Part shown: positions 16,441 to 22,261 of the stretch, one piece after another
Position numbering within the stretch: the stretch's first letter is position 1
Layout of the letters: each line of letters starts with the position of its first letter
Assembly (NCBI GenBank): GCA_964627995.1
Contig: CAZVLN010000038.1
Location: 1 to 22,261 of the forward strand
Direction: 5' to 3'
DNA length: 22,261 nt
Source: JAWLFI01 sp964627995
Lineage (GTDB): Bacteria; Bacteroidota; Bacteroidia; Chitinophagales; Saprospiraceae
Made by a program: the position numbers and the translations under genes
Notes under the pieces: generated by a model
What the model saw: the letters and a program-made list of their open reading frames with translations, nothing else
Databases searched by the model: none
What the model was told of the DNA's origin: nothing

Positions 16441-17661
16441 TTAGCCTGCAAAATGATATAATCCGATTCCGATAGTTAACCAGATGTAAGATGTGATAGC
16501 TATCCACTTTAATATCGTTTCGAGCAATGGGCTTTTAGGAGCCATTTCTTTATGGTGTGAGACATCCTTCCCGACGACTCGTGCGAGATAAAAGAGTATT
16601 CCGGAGATTACTAAAAATGCAAGGTTGAAAAAGAAGGTGTAGTCAAAGGCAAAGTGTTCCTGATCCATCAAGTTTTTATCTGCCGAACTTGGAATCATAT
16701 TGAAAAACTCGAAACCATAGTGCAGGAGTAAGGAAGAAGCGACCAGGGAAGTGAATAAAAGGAAGAGAATAAAAAGCGAGACTTTCCATCCGTAATATTT
16801 TGCATTGATGCGGAGGACCGGAAAAACTACCAGGTCACTGAAAATAAAGGCCATCACACCGGCAAAACTGATTCCTTTTCCGAATAGCAAAGCAGCCAAC
16901 GGAATATTTCCCATGGACCCAATGAAGGTCAAAAAAGCGGCGATCGGTCCCACCACTACATGTTCAAGTAGAGTTAGGAAACTAAAAGACGTCTGACCGG
17001 CGCCTGTGTTGATAAAAAGCATTTCAAAAAAAGAATTGGGGACAAAAACCGCCACTATTCCAGCTATAGTAAAGCCAATAGTCACATCTTTCCAGACCAT
17101 TTTCCACTCCATGAGGTATTGCTTACCGACTTTTATCCATTTTTCAGTGGATTGCGCCTGTTCGATAAATGGATCCGTGTCTACCGATTCTTCACTTGCA
17201 CGCCCTAATCGCTTCCGTGCATTTTCAATCATTTTTTTCGGCCGAATGAGTCGGATTAAAAGCCAGCTGAAAAGAATGAGTAAAACTCCACCCACATATT
17301 CTCCGACTACGAATTGCCAGCCCAAAAAGACAGAAATAATAATACCCAGCTCGATCACCAGGTTGGTTGAAGCCAGCAAGAACGCTATAGAGGATACAAA
17401 GCTCGCGCCTTTTTGAAACAGGGATTTCGATGTGGCCAGTGCCGAAAAACTGCAGGAGCTACTAATGAAACCAAAAAACGTTCCTAATAGCACACTTCGG
17501 CTACTCTTGTCGCCCATTGTTTTTTGCATGCGTTTTTCAGTGACAAAAATTTGTATCATTGAGCTTATGACATATCCCAGGACGAAGGCCCAGAGTGCCA
17601 TCCAGAAAAACCCCAAACTGGTGTAGGCGGCTTCACCCCATTGTTGAAAAAAATAACTCAA
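16441..17661 (-). CDS. Permease, ArsP_1/DUF318 (UPF0718) family
   Basis: The protein (about 406 aa) has around eight to ten hydrophobic membrane helices and the family hallmark SSSCSFSALATSKSLFQKG near the N-terminus, together with the second half-repeat GSMGNIPLAALLFGKGISF. Relatives include ArsP, an efflux permease for organic arsenicals, but many members are unassigned. The gene has no arsR or other metal genes beside it, so I do not assign a substrate. The start is uncertain: no ATG fits before Met at 17601, which lies inside the first helix. TTG codons at 17661 and 17736 are the alternatives. I chose 17661 because it leaves a short N-terminus (SYFFQQWGEAAYTS) ahead of the first helix. 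Confidence 0.85.
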   Translation of the reverse strand: MSYFFQQWGEAAYTSLGFFWMALWAFVLGYVISSMIQIFVTEKRMQKTMGDKSSRSVLLGTFFGFISSSCSFSALATSKSLFQKGASFVSSIAFLLASTNLVIELGIIISVFLGWQFVVGEYVGGVLLILFSWLLIRLIRPKKMIENARKRLGRASEESVDTDPFIEQAQSTEKWIKVGKQYLMEWKMVWKDVTIGFTIAGIVAVFVPNSFFEMLFINTGAGQTSFSFLTLLEHVVVGPIAAFLTFIGSMGNIPLAALLFGKGISFAGVMAFIFSDLVVFPVLRINAKYYGWKVSLFILFLLFTSLVASSLLLHYGFEFFNMIPSSADKNLMDQEHFAFDYTFFFNLAFLVISGILFYLARVVGKDVSHHKEMAPKSPLLETILKWIAITSYIWLTIGIGLYHFAG

Positions 17662-17779
17662 AACTGTTTTGTTTTCATTTGGTGCGCAACTTAATCTACT
17701 GCTTTTAACTAGGTACGGGTATGCCGGGCAACTCAAATGATTCGTTAAAAAATTGGTCTGACTACTTAAAGAGCCTTTC

Positions 17780-17809
17780 TAAATATAAGAATCCTTCTTT
17801 TCTATCAAA
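17780..17809 (-). promoter_or_regulatory. Candidate permease promoter
   Basis: On the minus strand TTTG (17806-17809) is followed after 18 bp by TATATTTA (17780-17787), a 7/8 match to the Bacteroidota -33/-7 pair. The leader to the TTG start at 17661 would be about 110 nt. Confidence 0.35.
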
Positions 17810-17824
17810 ATGCCACTAGTAAAT

Positions 17825-18250
17825 TTAGCCGGTCCTTCCCTGCACTCCCTTTTCATACTCGGCATCATTGGGCTCCCAAAGCTCAATTTTGTTGCCTTCG
17901 TTATCTAAAATATGAACAAACTTACCATAGTCGAACTCTTGAATTTCATCCAGGATCGTAACGCCGTTTTCCGCCAGAGTTTGCAATAGTTTTTCGAGAT
18001 GAACCACCCTGTAATTGATCATATAGGGTTGGGAAGAGGGCTGAAAATAATCGGTGTCATGCGGGAAGGGACTCCACTGGGTGTAGCCTTTTTTTGAAGG
18101 ATTACGCCCTTGATACCATTCGAAGTTTGTACCCCATTGATCTACAACGAAACCGAGGTTTTCCTTATACCATTGTTTGGAGTTCTTGGGGTTTGCCGAC
18201 TTGAAAAAGACACCTCCGATTCCCGTAACCCGGGGTTTATCGTCACTCAT
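17825..18250 (-). CDS. VOC (glyoxalase-like) family protein
   Basis: A 141-aa cytoplasmic protein with a single vicinal oxygen chelate fold. It shows the typical first beta-strand GIGGVFFKSANPKNSKQWYKENLGF, then ending with the conserved FVHILDNEGNKIELWEPND, where Glu in IELWEP is a usual metal ligand. VOC proteins include glyoxalases, dioxygenases and antibiotic-binding proteins, and small one-domain members are most often lyase- or resistance-like with unknown substrate. It is located 85 bp downstream of cbpM on the same strand, so read-through from the chaperone pair is possible. Confidence 0.88.
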   Translation of the reverse strand: MSDDKPRVTGIGGVFFKSANPKNSKQWYKENLGFVVDQWGTNFEWYQGRNPSKKGYTQWSPFPHDTDYFQPSSQPYMINYRVVHLEKLLQTLAENGVTILDEIQEFDYGKFVHILDNEGNKIELWEPNDAEYEKGVQGRTG

Positions 18251-18335
18251 ATTCTATTCCTGTTTTTGTGTGGTGCAACAAGTGTTTTTTCTTTTGCTCT
18301 ACTCTTCTTTACTCTCCTCCTGGCTTTCGAATCCA

Positions 18336-18629
18336 CTAACTTCCCTGGTAGCGTCTCAGCTTATTTTTTAAGGCGTTCACTTCCTGCTTCAATTGCCGCT
18401 GCTTTTCTAATAAATTGAATACGACATCTATAGCTTCAATATTTAGATTTAAATCTTGATGTATCCGTATCATTTTTTCCAGGTCTCTGATTTGGTCGTG
18501 GTGCACACAGTGTTCTTCCTCAAAGACCTCAAATTGTATAAGTCCTGTTTGATGCAGGGCATCGATGAAGGAAACCTCAACTTCATAATGCGAGCACAAA
18601 GTTTGAATAGCCACAAATTCTTTTTTCAT
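18336..18629 (-). CDS. cbpM: Chaperone modulator CbpM-like protein
   Basis: CbpM binds the J-domain of CbpA and blocks its stimulation of DnaK. This 97-aa product is of the usual length, has a MerR-like N-terminal segment (VSFIDALHQTGLIQF) and a C-terminal coiled helix (VVFNLLEKQRQLKQEVNALKNKLRRYQ). It starts 1 bp after the stop codon of cbpA and on the same strand, an arrangement that itself supports the assignment. It has no signal peptide. Sequence identity to the E. coli protein was not measured. Confidence 0.88.
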   Translation of the reverse strand: MKKEFVAIQTLCSHYEVEVSFIDALHQTGLIQFEVFEEEHCVHHDQIRDLEKMIRIHQDLNLNIEAIDVVFNLLEKQRQLKQEVNALKNKLRRYQGS

Positions 18630-18630
18630 C

Positions 18631-19518
18631 TTAGCTCAATTTTTGTAGTTCTCGGAATAATTCCTTCTCCTTTTCACTCAAATTTTTTGGAGTTTGAATG
18701 CGATAGGTAATGATCAGATCCCCAAATTGATCCTTTGTTTTATAGCGCGGGAAACCTTTGCCCTTCAGTCGAACTTTCGTACCGTTTTCAGTTTCCGGCG
18801 GAACTTTGAGTTTGACCTTTCCCGTGAAGGTCTTGACCGTGATCTCGCCCCCAAGTATAGCTGTGTACAAGTCCAGGTCCATATCGGTGAATAGATTGCT
18901 GCCCTCACGCCTAAACCCGCTGTTATTATTGACGACAAAGGTGATATACAAATCTCCGTTGGGGCCATCGTTGAGGCCTTCGCCACCTTTTCCTTTAATC
19001 TTAATTTCCTGACCATTCTCCACACCTGCCGGTATAGTCAGTCTAATCTTATTACCATTAACCGTAAGAACCTGTTTATGCTCAGTGTATACATCTCTTA
19101 GGGTTACATGAAGTTCGGCGTGATAGTCTTGCCCTTTAAATTTTGGATACTGTCCTCTTCGCGAAGATGCGGAGCTGCGTCCACCGAACATTGATTCAAA
19201 AAAGTCCGAATAATCCTGTCCGCCAAACGATTCTTGAGTAGAACGCCGTTGCGACTGTTGCTGCTGGCGTCGAGCCTTTTCAAACTCCTCACCGTGCTGC
19301 CAGTCCTTACCGTATTTATCGTACTTTTTCCGTTTTTCAGGATCACTTAAAACCTCATGGGCCTCGTTCACCTGTTTAAATTTTATCTCTGCCTCTTTAT
19401 TATCCGGATTTAAGTCTGGGTGATACTTTCTCGCCAGTTTTCGGTACGCTTTTTTCACCTCCTTTGCAGAGGCCGTTTTCGGTACACCTAATATTTTATA
19501 ATAATCGATAAAAGCCAT
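18631..19518 (-). CDS. cbpA: DnaJ-family co-chaperone CbpA
   Basis: A type II J-domain co-chaperone that stimulates DnaK. The J domain occupies residues 1-70 with the HPD motif at residues 33-35. A Gln/Ser/Arg-rich linker (80-130) with a short GF-type stretch follows, then two C-terminal beta domains (about 130-290) containing GDLYITF and KVRLKGKGFP. The zinc-finger repeats (CxxCxGxG) of DnaJ are absent, as expected for CbpA. The 295-aa length is typical. It forms an operon with cbpM. The start codon ATG at 19518 gives the usual N-terminus MAFIDYYKILGV. Confidence 0.94.
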   Translation of the reverse strand: MAFIDYYKILGVPKTASAKEVKKAYRKLARKYHPDLNPDNKEAEIKFKQVNEAHEVLSDPEKRKKYDKYGKDWQHGEEFEKARRQQQQSQRRSTQESFGGQDYSDFFESMFGGRSSASSRRGQYPKFKGQDYHAELHVTLRDVYTEHKQVLTVNGNKIRLTIPAGVENGQEIKIKGKGGEGLNDGPNGDLYITFVVNNNSGFRREGSNLFTDMDLDLYTAILGGEITVKTFTGKVKLKVPPETENGTKVRLKGKGFPRYKTKDQFGDLIITYRIQTPKNLSEKEKELFRELQKLS

Positions 19519-19819
19519 CCGTCCGTTTGATTTTAATTTTATCCAGGTTCAACACTGTGATTGTTGCCCGAGCTTGTTTTCTAAATATACAAGGTATGCA
19601 TGAGAACCCATAGAAATTCCGTCTGTAAATGAATGTTAAAAAAAGGGTGTGATACACCTGGCTGGCGGCATGGAGAAGGTAGGCTGTTTGATCTCCGTTT
19701 TCTGTTTCTTTGGATTCAAACTTCTTCAGGGTTTATTTGTTCTGAGCGTTGCACAACCCTTGCTCTGGTTTGGGATCATCTTTAGATCTTTTTATATGGA
19801 GTTCCACTAAAATATCAGA
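19519..19819. other. Intergenic region between mtfA and cbpA
   Basis: About 300 bases with no supported gene. A near-match to a -7 box, TATATTTA on the minus strand around 19583-19590, could serve cbpA. No strong hairpin is seen. Confidence 0.45.
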
Positions 19820-20707
19820 CTACTGATAGTGTTTGCTTCCACAGCAGTCTTTGAATTTTTTGCCGCTTTGGCAGGGGCAGGGTTTGTTTGGGTGAAGCTG
19901 GGATGATTTTTTTCTGAAATTTCTACGGGCCATATCTTGCTTAAAGATTTTTTTCAGCAAGTCATACAGTTCCGGATGGTGTTTTTTCAATAGCCGAGGG
20001 CGTTCAAAAAAGTATTCACTGACTACCGCAAAAAACTCTGCCCGGTTGGTAGCTCCATAGGGGTTAATACCTGACTTACCCGCGTATATTTCATCTATTT
20101 TTTGTCGTATGAGGTCGATCCAAGGGATAGAATACTGTTTTTCCAGTAATACAGCAGGAACACCGTCCACACTACCGTCTTTTTTATCAATGAGATGCAC
20201 GAACTCGTGTACAGCAGTGTTTTTCTTATCGGTTTCGTTCTTAAATCCTTTTTCCAAAGCTGGCTTGGACAAGATCATGACTCCATTCATATAGCCATTG
20301 CCCACCATTCCCATAACCCTTCGCTCTGCTCCTTGCGTCTCAAAATCGGTGTTGAATCGTCGTGGATATAATAACACCTCGTGTAGATCTGTATATCGCC
20401 AATTATCAAAAGCAAAAATGGGGATAACGGCACTAGAAGCAACGAGAAGTTTGTCGCGCACATTCACTTCCGTTTCAATACCGGTTATCCTGCAATTGAG
20501 CAGAAACTCCTGCACTTTATATTCAAATTTTTCCTTTTCTTTTTCAGATAGGGATCGATAAAAGGCTACTTCATTTTCCAAAATGCGTTGTTGGTCCGGT
20601 GCAAGAGGAGCTTGAGGAGATTTCCACCGGGCATAGCTTTTTCGGATCCAGATTAAAACTAAAAAGAGGATCAATAAAATACTCGAAATGGGTATCCATA
20701 CATTCAT
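19820..20707 (-). CDS. mtfA: MtfA-like zinc metallopeptidase with SEC-C motif
   Basis: The M90 family peptidase MtfA of E. coli interacts with the glucose regulator Mlc. Here a 295-aa protein has a membrane helix at residues 5-22, then the M90 domain with the zinc-binding HEFVH (His167, Glu168, His171) and the further ligand Glu224 in NRAEFFAVVSEYFF. The C-terminus carries a SEC-C zinc motif, CPCQSGKKFKDCC, with Cys277, Cys279, Cys288 and Cys289. The SEC-C extension is not part of the E. coli protein. It is a single-gene unit. The N-terminal helix suggests membrane attachment with the peptidase in the cytoplasm. Substrate unknown; I see no mlc-like regulator nearby. Confidence 0.9.
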   Translation of the reverse strand: MNVWIPISSILLILFLVLIWIRKSYARWKSPQAPLAPDQQRILENEVAFYRSLSEKEKEKFEYKVQEFLLNCRITGIETEVNVRDKLLVASSAVIPIFAFDNWRYTDLHEVLLYPRRFNTDFETQGAERRVMGMVGNGYMNGVMILSKPALEKGFKNETDKKNTAVHEFVHLIDKKDGSVDGVPAVLLEKQYSIPWIDLIRQKIDEIYAGKSGINPYGATNRAEFFAVVSEYFFERPRLLKKHHPELYDLLKKIFKQDMARRNFRKKSSQLHPNKPCPCQSGKKFKDCCGSKHYQ

Positions 20708-20807
20708 AGTGGTCTGCGAACCATTGATAAGGGTACATAAAAATAGGTGCCCGACTCAAAAGTGGTCTCTCTATTTCATAGCTCAGTAATCCACCTTCAT
20801 AAAAATA

Positions 20808-21929
20808 TTAGTTTTTTAGTAGCTTTTTGCTGTAGACCTTTCCGGTTTCTGTCCTTATCAGGACACTGTACAATCCGGAATTCAGCTGGCTTAGGTCTTG
20901 CTTCACTATTTGATTATTGATATTATCAACTGACAATATCATCTTCCCTGACCAATCATATATCTCCAGAGTCAATATTAAATTGAACTGAGATTTTATG
21001 GTAACCTCATTACTAACCGGATTGGGATATACGACCATACCTTCTCTTCCATTTACATCTTCGACACTTGTAGTTCCTGTTTTTATTTTATCCTTGATTT
21101 CAGGAATGGATAAACCCCCGTGTTCACCATTTTTAATTCTTAGGTAATATCTTCCACACGTTCCACCTCTCAAGTAGAATGTGTCTTTTTCAAAGCTTTC
21201 ATGATAGCCATCTGCCAGGGCTAAAAAAAGTGTGTCTCCAGGGTCAAAGTGATTGTTTAGGATCGCTCCACAGCTAATTCCGTCTTCGCCTAAAACTACA
21301 ATAGTATCACCAATTTGAGCCGGAAATTCTCCAATCGTATCAAGAAGCTTGAAATACCCTGTTTGAGAAATAATCCCATTATAGGAATACCCGTAATCAT
21401 ACCCTTGGTAAACAGCCAAACAACTATAAGGTACTTTAGACAAATTATTATAAAAGTTATTGTTTTCCCAAAAATCAAAACATCTACATTGAGAATCTCT
21501 TTCTACAAATAACCGGTTAATTCGTTCTTTAATTTCTGCTATTGACAAGTCAGCATGCTGTCCGTTGGTAATATTAAGATAATGCTTCCCACAAGCTCCC
21601 TCCAGGTAAAAATTTCCCATTAAAGCTAAAAACAGGGTGTCTCCAGGTGAAAAGCGATTTAACAATTCTCCGCAATTTATCCCATTTTGACCCTCAACTT
21701 TAATGATGTCTCCAATTTCAGTAGCGAAACCAGTAAGTGTGTCTATGACAACAAAATAGCCATATTGATCACTTCCATTTTCATAAACCAATGTATCAAA
21801 AACAGCAATACAGTTTTTTCCACTGTTACGAATATTTTTATAAAAACTTGGCTCATAGGGTAAACATTGGCATGAAAAACCAATTTTTGCTATTAAAATT
21901 AATCCTACCGTTAATAGTGTTTTTATCAT
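20808..21929 (-). CDS. T9SS-secreted protein with two tandem Cys-repeats
   Basis: The 373-aa product has a signal peptide (cleavage near FSC-QC) and a C-terminal type IX (Por) sorting domain at residues 298-373: VVYPNPVSNEVTI, then LNSGLYSVLIRTETGKVYSKKLLKN. The region between them holds two copies of one domain, about 20-140 and 147-283. Each copy has C-x-C at its start (CQC, CRC), (N/S)C(I/L)AV(F/Y), a YF-x-x-x-DT strand, IGDxIxVxGxxGIxCGxxLN, a PGDTLFLAL strand and GxCGxxYLxIxNGxHxxLSIxEIKxxI. The repeats are similar enough for a recent duplication. The C-x-C start and beta strands recall TIMP/NTR-like domains; this is inference. It is probably cell-surface attached or released. Confidence 0.88.
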   Translation of the reverse strand: MIKTLLTVGLILIAKIGFSCQCLPYEPSFYKNIRNSGKNCIAVFDTLVYENGSDQYGYFVVIDTLTGFATEIGDIIKVEGQNGINCGELLNRFSPGDTLFLALMGNFYLEGACGKHYLNITNGQHADLSIAEIKERINRLFVERDSQCRCFDFWENNNFYNNLSKVPYSCLAVYQGYDYGYSYNGIISQTGYFKLLDTIGEFPAQIGDTIVVLGEDGISCGAILNNHFDPGDTLFLALADGYHESFEKDTFYLRGGTCGRYYLRIKNGEHGGLSIPEIKDKIKTGTTSVEDVNGREGMVVYPNPVSNEVTIKSQFNLILTLEIYDWSGKMILSVDNINNQIVKQDLSQLNSGLYSVLIRTETGKVYSKKLLKN

Positions 21930-22261
21930 GGTCTTATAATTTTACAAAACCTTCTTTAGCTCATTTACTCATTCAGAAAAGTTTCATGCCCGTCTACATC
22001 CATTAAAATACGAAGAATATATTAACCGCATTATTTATCTAGTGTAAAAAGCCAATTGAATAATGGAAAAACTAACAAACCCGATTGGGAACTTAATATT
22101 CAAAGTTCAATGATAGACAAGAATCCATCCATATTTTGCTAACAAAAAAATTTATACATAGCCCCACGGACTTCGGCCTGTCTAGAATGCTTGTTCTTCA
22201 TTCGTGAACCTTAATAGTTTTACTGTAAGATTCTGGCCTTATATCCATCAGTTCACCTGCA
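21930..22261. other. Right-end intergenic stretch
   Basis: No gene is supported in the last 332 bases. A short GC-rich patch at about 22160-22190 (CCCCACGGACTTCGGCC) looks like the palindromic GC patches seen elsewhere in the window. Confidence 0.4.

Overview
The window comes from a member of the Bacteroidota. The signs are a C-terminal type IX secretion (Por) sorting domain, several Sec/SPII lipoproteins, an isoleucyl-tRNA synthetase with GIHH in place of HIGH and a long C-terminal extension, Bacteroidota-type -7 boxes (TAnnTTTG) and few Shine-Dalgarno sites. I cannot name a genus. I see no tRNA, rRNA, insertion sequence, integrase or CRISPR array. Nearly every gene is on the minus strand; ileS is the only clear plus-strand gene.

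Layout. Positions 1-491 are non-coding but hold a long imperfect hairpin (about 296-425). Next come a class II Fic protein (492-1472) and an unrecognised exported protein (1663-2589), then a divergent spacer with palindromes and the ileS promoter, then ileS (2910-6194). A GC-rich multi-hairpin segment separates ileS from the convergent block 6456-12129. That block encodes three lipoproteins that look like PQQ-type beta-propellers and two exported beta-barrel-like proteins, in two transcription units: A plus barrel 1 (ATGA overlap), and B, C plus barrel 2 (37 and 22 bp gaps). It is the least familiar part of the window and the best candidate for an undescribed system.

Upstream of it lie a second GC-rich hairpin island (12322-12486) and a run of mostly single-gene units: a small lipoprotein with an amphipathic helix, an aldo/keto reductase, a four-helix membrane protein, a SIMPL-domain protein, a two-TM protein with an MCP-like four-helix-bundle sensor region but no output domain, an ArsP_1/DUF318 permease and a VOC-family protein. 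The last part holds the cbpA-cbpM co-chaperone pair (1 bp apart), an MtfA-type metallopeptidase carrying a SEC-C zinc motif, and a T9SS-secreted protein made of two tandem cysteine-containing repeats.

How they work together. Only a few links are supported by the sequence: CbpM is expected to modulate CbpA, and the propeller lipoproteins are genetically coupled to the barrels, suggesting a joint cell-envelope role. The rest looks like ordinary chromosomal housekeeping and envelope genes with structured GC-rich spacers between them. Assignments rest on motif reading only; no database search was possible.
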